From assembly GCF_016056305.1 (NCBI RefSeq), contig NZ_JAECZC010000042.1:1-46000 (forward strand): a stretch of 46,000 nucleotides of DNA, in the 5' to 3' direction. Under the pieces are notes generated by a model that was given only the letters and a program-made list of their open reading frames with translations, did no database searches and had not been told where the DNA came from. The stretch comes from Amazonocrinis nigriterrae CENA67. Lineage in GTDB: Bacteria > Cyanobacteriota > Cyanobacteriia > Cyanobacteriales > Nostocaceae. Positions within the stretch are counted from its first letter, which is position 1. Each line of letters starts with the position of its first letter. A program made the position numbers and the translations under genes. Shown here piece after piece: positions 9,430 to 18,566 of the stretch.

Positions 9430-11367
9430 TTAGATATCTAGGTCTGTGAAGTTGAGTTTAGAACCATAAGTTTCGATGAATTCGCGTCTGGGTGCAACAC
9501 GATCGCCCATTAAAATGGTGAAAATGCGATCGGCTTCGGCTGCGTCTTCAATTTCCACTTGCTTGAGGGTGCGGGTTTCTGGGTTCATGGTGGTTGTCCA
9601 GAGTTGTTCTGGCATCATTTCACCCAAACCTTTGAAGCGTTGGATGGTATAGTTGGCGTTGTCGGGAAATTCAGCGATGCGCTGTTGTAATTCGCGATCG
9701 CTATAACAATAGTAGTAATTGCGTCCCCGTTCTACTTTATATAATGGCGGACAAGCAATGTAGATGAAACCTTGTTCGATGAGCGATCGCTGATATCTAT
9801 AGAAGAATGTTAACAGTAGTGTGCGGATGTGCGCTCCATCTACGTCAGCGTCAGTCATAATGACTATGCGGTGGTAGCGCAGTTGGGAAGCGTCGAAGTC
9901 TTCGCCTTTAACACCTAAACCAAGGGCTGTAATTAGCGCCTGGACTTCATTATTTTTATAGATTTTCGCGTCGTCAGTTTTCTCAATATTAAGGATTTTA
10001 CCACGTAGAGGTAGGATTGCTTGGGTGCGGCGATCGCGTCCTTGTTTGGCACTCCCGCCTGCGGAGTCGCCTTCCACGATGAAGATTTCTGATTCACCAG
10101 GGTCACGAGAACTGCAATCTGCTAATTTACCTGGCAATGGCGAAGATTCTAGCACGGATTTTCGCCGTACTAATTCCCGCGCATGACGGGCGGCTTCTGC
10201 GGCTTTGAAGGCTTGGATGGCTTTATCTAAGATGGAGTCGGCGATACTGGGGTGAAATTCTAAGTACTCGGTGAGGACTTCTCCCACTAAAGAATCGACT
10301 ATCCCCCGCACTTCAGTGTTACCGAGTTTGGTTTTGGTTTGTCCTTCAAATTCGGGATCGGGGACTTTGACGGAAATTACTGCTGTCAAACCTTCACGGA
10401 CATGTTCACCACTGAGGTTTGGCTCACTTTCTTTAATTTTATTGCGCTTACGAGCGATCGCATTTAATGTCCGAGTCAGAACCGCCTTCAAACCTTCTAG
10501 GTGGGTACCACCATCAACGGTGCGAATGTTATTGGCAAAACCCAGCACGTTGTCTGTGTAAGCATCAGTACACCACTGCAAAGAAACTTCCACTTGTACG
10601 TTGTTGCGTTCTCCCTGCACGTAGATAATTTCTTCATGCAGTGGCTGCTTCTCACGGTTCATGTAAGCGATATATTCTTTGATCCCACCCTTATACTCGT
10701 AGGTTTCTACCTTGGGTGTATCGCTTTTTAGTAATTCTAAACGGTTGTCTGTAAAGGTTATCTTGACACCTGCGTTGAGATATGCAAGCTCACGCAAGCG
10801 ACCTGCTAGGGTGATGTAATCAAACTCAATACCCGTGGTGAAAATTTGGGTATCTGGCTTGAAGGTGACGGAAGTACCGGTTCTAGCCTCTTTGTAAGCC
10901 TTAACTTGCAAGTCGGTGACTGGAACACCTCGTTCATAGCGCTGGGTATGCACCTTTTTATCGCGCCAAACTGTAACTTCTACAATTTCAGACAAGGCAT
11001 TAACCACAGAGATCCCAACCCCGTGCAATCCTCCTGAAACTTTGTAACCACCGCCGCCAAACTTACCGCCAGCGTGCAGTACGGTTAACACAGTTTCCAA
11101 AGCCGATTTTCCTGTGCGCGAGTGAGTATCGGTAGGAATACCGCGACCATCATCTGTTACAGTCACAGAACCATCAGCGTTGAGATCCACCTCTATGTGA
11201 GTGCAATAACCCGCTAAAGCTTCATCAATAGAGTTATCTACCACCTCGTAGACTAAATGGTGGAGTCCTCGCGGCCCGGTAGACCCGATGTACATCCCCG
11301 GTCGTTTGCGGACGGCTTCCAGACCTTCCAGAACTTGAATCTGATCGGCACTGTAACTGCTCGTCAT
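9430..11367 (-). CDS. gyrB: DNA gyrase subunit B
   Basis: The 645-aa protein is the ATPase subunit of gyrase, which introduces negative supercoils. The GHKL ATP site is complete: [21 protein letters not shown] and [14 protein letters not shown]. The TOPRIM region has [29 protein letters not shown] and the metal-binding [17 protein letters not shown]. The QGRDRR and RGKILNIEK context resembles GyrB more than ParE. The 645-aa length is normal for enzymes without the enterobacterial insert. The ATG at 11367 is preceded by AGGAG 8 nt upstream. The upstream region carries a promoter and a diverged duplicate of itself. Confidence 0.95.
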   Translation of the reverse strand: MTSSYSADQIQVLEGLEAVRKRPGMYIGSTGPRGLHHLVYEVVDNSIDEALAGYCTHIEVDLNADGSVTVTDDGRGIPTDTHSRTGKSALETVLTVLHAGGKFGGGGYKVSGGLHGVGISVVNALSEIVEVTVWRDKKVHTQRYERGVPVTDLQVKAYKEARTGTSVTFKPDTQIFTTGIEFDYITLAGRLRELAYLNAGVKITFTDNRLELLKSDTPKVETYEYKGGIKEYIAYMNREKQPLHEEIIYVQGERNNVQVEVSLQWCTDAYTDNVLGFANNIRTVDGGTHLEGLKAVLTRTLNAIARKRNKIKESEPNLSGEHVREGLTAVISVKVPDPEFEGQTKTKLGNTEVRGIVDSLVGEVLTEYLEFHPSIADSILDKAIQAFKAAEAARHARELVRRKSVLESSPLPGKLADCSSRDPGESEIFIVEGDSAGGSAKQGRDRRTQAILPLRGKILNIEKTDDAKIYKNNEVQALITALGLGVKGEDFDASQLRYHRIVIMTDADVDGAHIRTLLLTFFYRYQRSLIEQGFIYIACPPLYKVERGRNYYYCYSDRELQQRIAEFPDNANYTIQRFKGLGEMMPEQLWTTTMNPETRTLKQVEIEDAAEADRIFTILMGDRVAPRREFIETYGSKLNFTDLDI

Positions 11368-11380
11368 GAAAATTCTCCTG

Positions 11381-11490
11381 ATGCGTGGGGTTGAAGTCGC
11401 CCAATGGCAAAAAGTAAAAACACACCAAAATTATAACACAAAAGCCTTATTGACGACTGTAGGGCAATTCTATAAGAAGTTTATATATGG
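11381..11490 (-). repeat. gyrB upstream duplication, proximal copy
   Basis: About 110 bp next to gyrB match 11575-11686 at roughly three bases in four in the same orientation. Shared blocks include TGGGGTTGAA, AAAGTAAAAA, CACCAAAATT, TAACACA, GCAATT and AGAAGTTTATA. It contains the probable gyrB -10. Confidence 0.75.
11430..11435 (-). promoter_or_regulatory. Probable gyrB extended -10 box
   Basis: On the minus strand the sequence reads TGTTATAAT, a perfect TATAAT with an upstream TGN. No clear -35 is present. Transcription would start near 11423, giving a leader of about 55 nt. Confidence 0.5.
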
Positions 11491-11574
11491 TATGTATCCC
11501 TTTAAGTTTTTCCAGCGAAATGCCTCATATTACGAAATTTATAATGTATAAGTATTTCTCGTAAAAGTTGTGCT

Positions 11575-11686
11575 AATGAATGGGGTTGAAATTGCTTATA
11601 CTCAAAAAAAGTAAAAAAGCACCAAAATTCTAACACAGAAGCTTTGGTGGAGTTTGGAGAGCAATTTTATGAGAAGTTTATACAGG
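11575..11686 (-). repeat. gyrB upstream duplication, distal copy
   Basis: This is the second copy of the gyrB promoter region, about 195 bp further upstream. The -10 equivalent reads TGTTAGAAT (core at 11627-11632), one base from consensus, so it may be a second gyrB promoter. Confidence 0.7.
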
Positions 11687-11770
11687 GGTTGCAGGGGAGC
11701 AGGGGGGTGAGGGAGATGAAGAGGATGAGGGAGAAATCGCAACTGACAACTGACAAATGACAAATGACTA
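11687..11770 (+). repeat. Short tandem repeat tract reaching the miaA start codon
   Basis: GCAGGGGAGCAGGGG units, then GAGGGAGATGAAGAGGATG, then AACTGACAACTGACAAATGA units lead directly into miaA. The ATGACTAATGACTAA at the junction means the start-codon region is itself repeat-like. Confidence 0.8.
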
Positions 11771-12685
11771 ATGACTAAATTGATTGTAATTTGTGGGGCG
11801 ACGGCGACGGGGAAGTCAGGCTTGGCTTTGAATTTGGCTATACGGTTGAATTCTGTAATTCTCAGTGCAGATTCTCGTCAGGTTTATCGTGAGTTTAATA
11901 TCGGTACGGCTAAGCCAACATTAGCAGAACAACAATTAGTTCCTCATTATTTAATAGATATCTGCGATCCCACAGACACAATAACGGTAGCAGACTATCA
12001 ACAGCAAGTACAAGCCCTAATTAATTCCCCCCTGCTCCCTCACTCCCCTGCACCCCTGCTTTTGGTTGGTGGTACTGGTTTATACATACGTTCTATTGTT
12101 CAAGGCATGAAAATTCCTAGAGTTGCACCGAATTTGAAATTGCGATCGCAACTTGAATCTTTGGGTCAAACTCAACTGTATGGTATGTTACAACAAGTTG
12201 ATTCGGTTGCTGCAAACAAAATTCATGCTAATGATAATATGCGGACTTTACGCGCGTTAGAAGTATTTTATATAACTGGGATTCCGATTTCACAACAGCA
12301 AGGGGAGAATCCACCCGATTATCCGATTTTGCAAATTGGCTTGGATTGTGAGGTGGAAAAGTTAGGTCTACGCATTCGCAAGCGTACTGAGCAAATGATA
12401 ACAGATGGCTTGGTCGCTGAGGTGGAATATCTTTGTCAAAAATATGGTTTTGAATTACCTTTATTGAACACTTTAGGATATCAAGAAATCAAGCAATATT
12501 TAGCTGGGGAGATTTCCTTAGATGCAGCAAAAGAATTAATTGTTTTGCATACAAGACAATTTGCTAAACGCCAGCGCACTTGGTTTCGTGCATATCCACA
12601 AATTGCATGGTTTGATGCAGATGCTCCTGATTTATTAGAGAAAGTTTGGCAACGTGTGCAAAACTTTCTCGACAATTCTAACTAA
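11771..12685 (+). CDS. miaA: tRNA dimethylallyltransferase MiaA
   Basis: The 304-aa protein adds an isopentenyl group from DMAPP to N6 of A37 in tRNAs that read UNN codons. The signature elements are present: P-loop GATATGKSGLALNLA, SADSRQVYREFNIGTAKP, DICDP, LLVGGTGLYIRSIVQG and the C-terminal TRQFAKRQRTWFR. Between DYQQQVQALI and LLVGGTGLY lies SPLLPHSPAP, encoded by a CCCCTGCTCCCTCACTCCCC tract that is the complement of the intergenic G-rich repeat. This adds a few residues to an otherwise standard protein. No Shine-Dalgarno is visible because repeats run right up to the ATG. It converges with the Uma2 pseudogene, with one base between the stops. Confidence 0.93.
   Translation: MTKLIVICGATATGKSGLALNLAIRLNSVILSADSRQVYREFNIGTAKPTLAEQQLVPHYLIDICDPTDTITVADYQQQVQALINSPLLPHSPAPLLLVGGTGLYIRSIVQGMKIPRVAPNLKLRSQLESLGQTQLYGMLQQVDSVAANKIHANDNMRTLRALEVFYITGIPISQQQGENPPDYPILQIGLDCEVEKLGLRIRKRTEQMITDGLVAEVEYLCQKYGFELPLLNTLGYQEIKQYLAGEISLDAAKELIVLHTRQFAKRQRTWFRAYPQIAWFDADAPDLLEKVWQRVQNFLDNSN
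12025..12062 (+). repeat. G/C-rich tandem repeat inside miaA
   Basis: The tract consists of C-runs separated by TGCT, TCA and TGCA. It is the reverse complement of the GGGGAGCAGGGG family found at 11690-11720 and 45890-45920. It encodes SPLLPHSPAP in frame, just before the VGGTGLY motif. Confidence 0.7.
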
Positions 12686-12686
12686 G

Positions 12687-13439
12687 CTAACTAAGAGTAT
12701 CAGGCTCAACTCCTAATGCTCGTAGTCTTTCTGCTAGTAATTGGGCGCGTTGTTGGGCTTGTTCGGCGCGTTGTTGGGCTTGTTCGGCGCGTTGTTTTTC
12801 TTCTTCAGCACGTTGTTTTTCTTGTTCAGCACGTTCATCTCCAGTTGTGAGAATAGTTCCATCTTGGTAGCACCAGCGTAGTCAAACATCATGTCTACCT
12901 TCAAATTCACCTTGCCATAAATTTACACCTAAACCAACTTGTTCTAACCAATTTTCTGAAGTTTCAAAATAGCGGCTTCCCCTGAGTTCATAAACGCGCA
13001 GTATTTGCTCTCCTAATTGCTGAGTGGGGTCGTATACGATATAGTAGCTCGCCCGCATATGTTCATAAATTGTCAGCTTTTTAGTCAGTTCATCACCTTC
13101 TTTATTTGAGACAATTTCCATCACAACTTCTGGAGGTTTACCAAATCGCCAAACCATATAACAACGATTTTGCTTTTCCCATCAATTTGCAGGTACTTGG
13201 ACATCTAAGCTGAGAAAGATATCGGGTACAATTGCTGGATGTCCATCTGTATGGTAAATGCCAACATTTGCTGCTGCTAAAAAAGTCTGATTTTGTAAAG
13301 AACTATAAAGAGAGCCAACCAAAAGGCGTTGTTGTTTGGCAGATGCGAAATTATCTACAGGTGTATCATCTTCAGTAATTAACAGGTTGGCATCTGGCAC
13401 ATAGTAATCATCATCATTGATTAGAAGTTGCTCAACCAT
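12687..13439 (-). pseudogene. Uma2-family endonuclease gene with two in-frame TGA codons
   Basis: From ATG at 13439 to TAG at 12687 the frame is open for 250 codons except TGA at 13182-13184 (codon 86) and 12882-12884 (codon 186). There are no frameshifts. The assembled product looks like a Uma2 (DUF820, PD-(D/E)XK-like) protein: HPAIVPDIFLSLDVQVP, VWRFGKPPEVVMEIVSN, TIYEHMRASYYIVYDP, and a coiled-coil tail with repeated EQA/QQRA units. From memory of the family, both TGA codons fall where Trp is expected (WW before EKQNR; WLRW), so each is one TGG-to-TGA change. Uma2 genes are abundant and often decayed in cyanobacteria. A recent pseudogene is the simplest reading; readthrough is possible but unsupported. 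Confidence 0.8.
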
Positions 13440-13548
13440 GATTTTATCCAGTATTTGATAGCGTTATTTCTAGATTAGTTTTTATCAAAACAGAATTCCG
13501 AACCAATTGAAGATTTACGCAATCATGAGGAAAAACTAAGCTTTATTT

Positions 13549-13578
13549 CTACAGAAAACCCCTGTATAAATACAGGGG
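13549..13578 (-). terminator. Terminator of the di-haem peroxidase gene
   Basis: CCCCTGTAT and ATACAGGGG (13559-13578) form a 9-bp perfect stem with a 2-nt centre. On the minus strand TTTTCTGT follows. It lies about 45 bp past the stop. Confidence 0.7.
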
Positions 13579-13622
13579 CAGTACTAAGATATTACAGGAA
13601 TTACGCACTCTGAGCTAATTTA

Positions 13623-15743
13623 CTATTGTGCTAAGAAATTAGGTGTACCATTGCCACCAAACTCACCAACAGCGGGAATTTCTAAGAAGCTATCTGTAGC
13701 TTTACCTGTACCATCATCAGTCACAGAATTAGAGTTACCTGGATGACCATTAGGTACGAACAATTGCGGATGGTCAAAGGGAGCTTTTTCATAGCGAACT
13801 CGCTCATCAGTGAGGGATTGAAGGAACGCCACCAAATCAGCTTTTTCATCTTCCGTTAAATTCAACTGGGCGAGGGCGCTTTGCTGACGAAAGTCTCCGC
13901 CACGACTGTAAAAATCCACAACTTGTGGCAAGGTCAAATAGCCACCACTGTGGAAGTAAGGGGCTGTAAGTTCGATGTTGCGTAGTCCGGGTGTCTTGAA
14001 ACTACCGTCCGCAATTAATAAGTCATTGGAAGTAACAGTAGTATTCGGGTCAGAACCAAGCAATTGCTTAAAAGTCCCTAACAGAGATAATCGCGATTCT
14101 GACAGTGGATTACCAAAGGGGTCATTACTACCAACACCAACATCTTCTAGAGTGGGTCTTACACCAATATTAAAGAAGCCTTCGTCAAAGATAATTCTGG
14201 GAAAGTTCGGGATGGTTAGTATGCCAATACGTTGTTGCTGCACAGCACTAACTGAAGCTCTGGTAAGTTCTGCTCCATTGTGACAAATAGTGCATTGAGC
14301 TTTACCTTCAAACAGTTGTTTTCCTCGTTGCTGCTGGGCACTTAGCGCAGTGGTGTTTCCTTCCAAGAAGCGATCTAAAGGTGTATCGTCAGCAATGAGT
14401 GTGGACTCGTACATCTGTATCGCCAGCCCAAAGAACAGAGGGAAGTTGTACTCCATCAATGTATATTCATTGGTCTGCAAAGAGTTGTCTGGCTTTTTAA
14501 CAAAAGTTCTGCTACCGTCGGGATTTACTTGAATAATGCGATTTGAGCGCCACCATTCAGGTTTGAAAGCATCAGCAACTAGATTTTCGTAGGTTGCAGT
14601 TTGCAGTCCGGGTAAGGGGGATCTACTTTCTTCACCTAAGACGCTATCTTGGGGATGGACAATCTGTTTACCTAGCGGTCTGAGAGCTGTATCTTTGCCC
14701 AATAACTTTTTTCCTAGTTTTCTGAGTAGTTTCTTACCCTTGCCAACGCTGTGGGATTTTTTATCAACTACTCCGAACTTATCACCAATTTCTGCAAAGG
14801 TGCGACCATCAGCAGACATCTCAAAAGAACTGATTGGGGGGCCGACAGCTTGGGAGGCTAGAGACGCATGGTTGAGACTAACTTTTACAGATTCCAGATG
14901 ACTGGGAGTATTTGCCTTAACAACATAAGCGTTAGGGTCTCTCAACCCAAATGGATTGACTCCATTGAAGATGTCTTGCGCTCTACCGTCCCAGAAGTTA
15001 CGGAAGTTAAATACAGAATTAATTACAGTTGGTGTGTTACGCGGTTCAACACGGCGCACATTTGTACCGCCGACGTTGAACACTGGATCTGGCGAAAAAT
15101 TTACTTGGTCTACAGCATTACCGGGCTTAACATCCACAAACTCGCTATTGAAGATACCTTGGGAAGAAACGACATCATTACGGTCTGATGTCACCGTCGT
15201 GGGGTCATTGGGGTTTGATAGCTGGTGGAAGGGAAAATCTTCTGGCTTAAGTTGATAGTTGGGTGCGCCACCAACATCAAAAACTGTATCTGGATTTGCT
15301 GTTTTATCAGCGTTAATTCGCAATAGTCCAGGAGAAATTTGATTTTTGGATCTATTGTCAGCACCAGCATGGAAGTGACAACTTGCACAGGCGGTTATTC
15401 CGTCGCTACCCACCTGCATATCCCAAAACAGTGCTTTTCCTAACTTGACTGCGGCAACTTTGTTTTTCACGAAGTCTGTGAGATTGTCAGGTTCTGGAAC
15501 TTTGACTGTTTTGAGGGAAGCTAAGGGTGGGGTAACTTGGGCGGATACAGTGTTTCCAGCAATGATGGCGATCGCTATGACCGCCACAATTATAATCGCT
15601 TTGTTAAACTTAGATACCAGTAGTTTAGATGGCAGAGAATTGATTCTCTGCTTTTTTCGCCATCTACCGTTGGAAGTGAGTAGAAAGTAGATAGATAAAC
15701 TGGTAACTATTAGTACCAGAATGATGAGAGGTATAATTCTCAT
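13623..15743 (-). CDS. Di-haem cytochrome c peroxidase family protein (MauG/CcpA-like)
   Basis: The 706-aa protein has two c-type haem sites, CASCH at residues 119-123 and CTICH at 484-488, plus the family boxes LGKALFWDMQVGSDG, NTPTVINSVFNFRNFWDGRA and APYFHSGGYLTLPQVVDFY. Bacterial di-haem peroxidases reduce H2O2 with electrons from small cytochromes; MauG relatives oxidise protein side chains instead. The N-terminus has two hydrophobic segments (residues about 3-22 and 47-68, ending near VSAQ), so the catalytic part faces the periplasm or lumen. At about 700 aa it is roughly twice a classical CcpA. The extra length lies between the haems and includes a Lys-rich loop near KSHSVGKGKKLLRKLGKKLL. 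The substrate is unknown. Confidence 0.88.
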   Translation of the reverse strand: MRIIPLIILVLIVTSLSIYFLLTSNGRWRKKQRINSLPSKLLVSKFNKAIIIVAVIAIAIIAGNTVSAQVTPPLASLKTVKVPEPDNLTDFVKNKVAAVKLGKALFWDMQVGSDGITACASCHFHAGADNRSKNQISPGLLRINADKTANPDTVFDVGGAPNYQLKPEDFPFHQLSNPNDPTTVTSDRNDVVSSQGIFNSEFVDVKPGNAVDQVNFSPDPVFNVGGTNVRRVEPRNTPTVINSVFNFRNFWDGRAQDIFNGVNPFGLRDPNAYVVKANTPSHLESVKVSLNHASLASQAVGPPISSFEMSADGRTFAEIGDKFGVVDKKSHSVGKGKKLLRKLGKKLLGKDTALRPLGKQIVHPQDSVLGEESRSPLPGLQTATYENLVADAFKPEWWRSNRIIQVNPDGSRTFVKKPDNSLQTNEYTLMEYNFPLFFGLAIQMYESTLIADDTPLDRFLEGNTTALSAQQQRGKQLFEGKAQCTICHNGAELTRASVSAVQQQRIGILTIPNFPRIIFDEGFFNIGVRPTLEDVGVGSNDPFGNPLSESRLSLLGTFKQLLGSDPNTTVTSNDLLIADGSFKTPGLRNIELTAPYFHSGGYLTLPQVVDFYSRGGDFRQQSALAQLNLTEDEKADLVAFLQSLTDERVRYEKAPFDHPQLFVPNGHPGNSNSVTDDGTGKATDSFLEIPAVGEFGGNGTPNFLAQ

Positions 15744-15917
15744 GTTTTTTGTTACTAAAAAACATTTAATTGATTGGTAATAAATATATAGTATTTGATG
15801 AATTTTACCAAGTGTAAAATTTTACTAAGATAAGATTGACTAACGTAATATTTAATTAAAGGTATATAAAAATACTTTTGTCTTCAGAATAATCTTTGCA
15901 ACAAATTAATTGATTCT

Positions 15918-15941
15918 AGGGGCGTACAGCTGTACGCCCCT
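15918..15941. repeat. GTAC-type palindromic repeat
   Basis: A 24-bp perfect palindrome with half-site AGGGGCGTACAG, flanked by TAC on the right. A second copy lies at 32501-32522. It shares size and the GTAG...CTAC edges with the RAYT-associated palindromes at 19764-27242. Confidence 0.8.
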
Positions 15942-15948
15942 ACAAAAT

Positions 15949-17432
15949 TCACCCTTTCACGCAAACAACTTGCTTGAGCGTTGCTACAACCTCAACCAAA
16001 TCGGCTTGGTTTTCCATCACTTGATCTATCGGCTTATAAGCACCAGGAATTTCATCTAACACGCCAGTATCCTTACGGCATTCTACGCCTTGAGTTTGGG
16101 CAATCAAATCATCAAGGGTGTAGACATTTTTAGCTTTGTTTCTAGACAACAAACGGCCTGAACCGTGGCTGCAAGAACAAAAGCTGTGGGCATTTCCTTT
16201 ACCTTTAACAATGAAAGATTTCGTCCCCATTGAACCAGGAATAATACCATAATCTTCAGTTTGGGCGCGTACTGCACCTTTGCGAGTAACGTAGACATCC
16301 TCACCAAAATGCACTTCTTTTTCAGCGTAATTATGATGACAATTTACCTGCAATAAAGGTTTAGTTGTCTTCCCACCAGCTAAATGTTTTTCAACAACGT
16401 GCTTGAAACGTGCCATCATCACATCACGGTTGAAACTTGCATAGTTTTGCGCCCATTGCAAATCGTTCCAGTAAGCCTGAAATTCGGGCGTACCAGCGAC
16501 AAAATGGGCTAAATCTGGATCTGGCAAGTGATTACCTGCTAGCTTAGCTAATTCCTTAGCTGTTTGAATATGGCACTGCGCTAGTTTATTGCCGATGTTA
16601 CGTGAACCTGAATGTAGCATCAGCCAAACTTGGTTCTCTGTATCGAGGCATACCTCAATAAAGTGATTCAATTTGTTACTGATTGTTTGTTAAGTTTGCT
16701 AAGTCTCCAGAGTCTTAATTCAATACTCTTTCGACTTCTACTTAACGCTTTCAATGAAAGTTACAATCGATCAAGTCATTTCTGCTTGATTCTATATCTT
16801 CCTATTCGATATAGTTCGGAGCACACCTTCATCCTAAATAATCTAGGATGCCCAAGTCCCTCTGCTCTCTACGGGGCGTTTTACCGCTTCCCTCGGTATT
16901 AGCAATCTCAGCCTTCACCGATTTGGACGAGTTTTGATTACTGTATTACTACAGTAAGGAGCAATTCTTTACCCCCACCGAGAGAACCCATTTGTTTCAT
17001 TGCTTTTCCTTGCAAATCTTGTACACCTGGGTGTAAATCTTGAAAATCACGCCAGCGTTGCCAGTTGGTAACTAATTTTTCAACGTCTTTATTTTCGTTG
17101 AATCCAGTAGGAATTGCTGCTTCAATATCTAAGCGGATTTTCTTTAGTTTGCCTTCTAATTGTTCAGCTGTAAATGGTGTTTTGATGGCGGACATACCAC
17201 AACCAATATCCACGCCTACAGCAGCAGGGATAATCGCTTCTTTTGTGGCAATTACAGAACCAACTAAAGCACCTTTTCCTAAGTGAACATCTGGCATCAA
17301 GGCTATATGTTTAAATACAAATGGTAGTGATGCGACATTCTTCGCCATCTTGGTTTCTTCATGTCCCAAAGGATGATTTGCCCAAGATAAAACGGGTGTC
17401 GGAGTGGTAATTTCTAACTCTTCGTAGGGCAT
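15949..17432 (-). CDS. rtcB: RNA-splicing ligase RtcB, split by an intron
   Basis: Exon 1 is 17432-16971 (154 codons) and exon 2 is 16668-15949 (239 codons plus stop). Joining them gives a 393-aa RtcB, which ligates RNA 2',3'-cyclic phosphate or 3'-phosphate ends to 5'-OH using GTP and Mn2+. Exon 1 has HIALMPDVHLGKG and AVGVDIGCGM (metal-binding Asp and Cys). Exon 2 opens with NHFIEV, and has HSGSRNIG, HHNYAE and SHGSGR, whose His is the guanylylation site, then GAYKPIDQVMENQ. The family motif GSLGGG-NHF is cut exactly between Gly and Asn, so the break falls in the active site. Without removal, translation of exon 1 runs ten codons into the intervening sequence and stops at 16938. A functional enzyme therefore requires splicing. 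No partner genes are nearby. Confidence 0.9.
16669..16970 (-). ncRNA. Putative group I intron in rtcB (302 nt, no internal ORF)
   Basis: Excising 16970-16669 restores the RtcB motif exactly. The 5' exon ends in U and the intron ends in G, as group I requires. By-eye folding: P1 pairs exon GGGGGU (16976-16971) with GCUCCU (16962-16957), a U-G wobble at the splice site. P2 is 16957-16950 with 16945-16938. P3 is GUCCAA (16928-16923) with UUGGGC (16855-16850). P4 is UCGGU (16921-16917) with ACCGA (16897-16893). P6/P6a are GGG..GCG with CGC..CCC (16892-16873). P7 is GAGCA (16867-16863) with UGCUC (16823-16819), with a bulged A. P8 is AUCCUA with UAGGAU (16849-16831), and J8/7 is GAAGGUG. P9 hairpins follow, including CUAUAUC with GAUAUAG. 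There is no homing endonuclease ORF. Confidence 0.82.
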
Positions 17433-17636
17433 AATTTGCGATATTTTGAATCCGTAACGTGAAATTTGAGTTTAAGCTCTGAATTTGGTAGTTGATCAGT
17501 AGCTATTTATAAAAATTTATATATGGCATGGCATTTAGATTTTAATTATATACTACAAATGTAGTATAAATAAATTTGAGTGTCAACGCGATCGCTCCCA
17601 CAAGCGCCCTTATTAAAATCTGTAAAGTAAAAGACT

Positions 17637-18566
17637 GTGCCCTCACCTATGGCAGTGCATCAAAATCCAATGTGGGAAAATTTTCTTTCACCGATGGTGC
17701 GTTTTTTGATTGATGAGGAAAAGTGGCGGCGTTACGCAGATAGTATCGACTGGGAAAAACAAAGCGATCGCTTGCGTCAACCTGATGTCATAATTCCCTC
17801 ATACTACGATAGCCAAAACTTTCACGGTGTTGAGGGCGGATATCTCAACCCCCAAGCAGCGGTTTCCTACGATCCCATTACTCAGTACGTTCTCCTACCT
17901 AATGAAACTGTAGTACGGCAAGCTTTGATTGATGCAGTTAAGGTACAGCCGCGACGTATACTTGACTTAGGCTGTGGCACAGGTTCAACTACTTTAATGT
18001 TGAAGCAGGCTTTTCCCCAAGCAGAAGTCATCGGTTTAGATTTATCACCATATATGCTGGTGAGGGCAGAAGATAAAGCTAGAAGAGCTGGTTTAGATAT
18101 CAGATGGCGACATGGGAATGCTGAAAAAACCAACTTTAGGGATGGTGCTTTTGATTTAGTCACGGCTTCTTTGCTATTTCATGAAATACCCAGTGTAGTA
18201 TGCCAGGCAATTTTGCGAGAAAGTTTTCGGTTGTTGGTTGCTGGTGGGCAAATATTGGTTTTAGATGGTAATCAGAAAACTTTACATCAGTTAGACTGGC
18301 TCAATGATATTTTTGAGGAGCCGTATATTCGTGAGTATGCTGCTGGAAATTTGGCTGCGAATATAAGTGCGGTAGGGTTTGCAGCAGTGCAAACTCAAGA
18401 TGTTTGGTGGGTAAATCAGGTAAATAGCGGCGTTAAACCCATTTCTTCAACAGATGTAAATGCTCAAAAAAAAGTACAACAGTACAATCCGATATCAATA
18501 GATAGCACAATAGATAATAATGATTTGGAGGACTTTGGATCTCCAGTTTTTGGCATAACAGCATGA
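17637..18566 (+). CDS. Class I SAM-dependent methyltransferase
   Basis: The protein is 309 aa from GTG 17637; ATG 17649 would give 305 aa. The SAM-binding motif I is RILDLGCGTGSTTLML near residue 105, followed by VIGLDLSPYML (motif post-I acidic residue) and FDLVTASLLFHEIP. The N-terminal 90 residues, with YYDSQNFHGVEGGYLNPQAA, precede the Rossmann fold and may contact the substrate, which is unknown. The C-terminal 45 residues look disordered. The stop overlaps the next gene by four bases (ATGA), so the two are probably one operon. HIP1 sites lie in the N-terminal part and just upstream. Confidence 0.85.
   Translation: MPSPMAVHQNPMWENFLSPMVRFLIDEEKWRRYADSIDWEKQSDRLRQPDVIIPSYYDSQNFHGVEGGYLNPQAAVSYDPITQYVLLPNETVVRQALIDAVKVQPRRILDLGCGTGSTTLMLKQAFPQAEVIGLDLSPYMLVRAEDKARRAGLDIRWRHGNAEKTNFRDGAFDLVTASLLFHEIPSVVCQAILRESFRLLVAGGQILVLDGNQKTLHQLDWLNDIFEEPYIREYAAGNLAANISAVGFAAVQTQDVWWVNQVNSGVKPISSTDVNAQKKVQQYNPISIDSTIDNNDLEDFGSPVFGITA

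Noticed and set aside
16669-16970. Group II intron, intein or insertion sequence as the rtcB insert
   Set aside because: There is no GUGYG start or domain V for group II. The insert is not open in frame, so it is not an intein. No terminal inverted repeats or target duplication argue for an insertion sequence.
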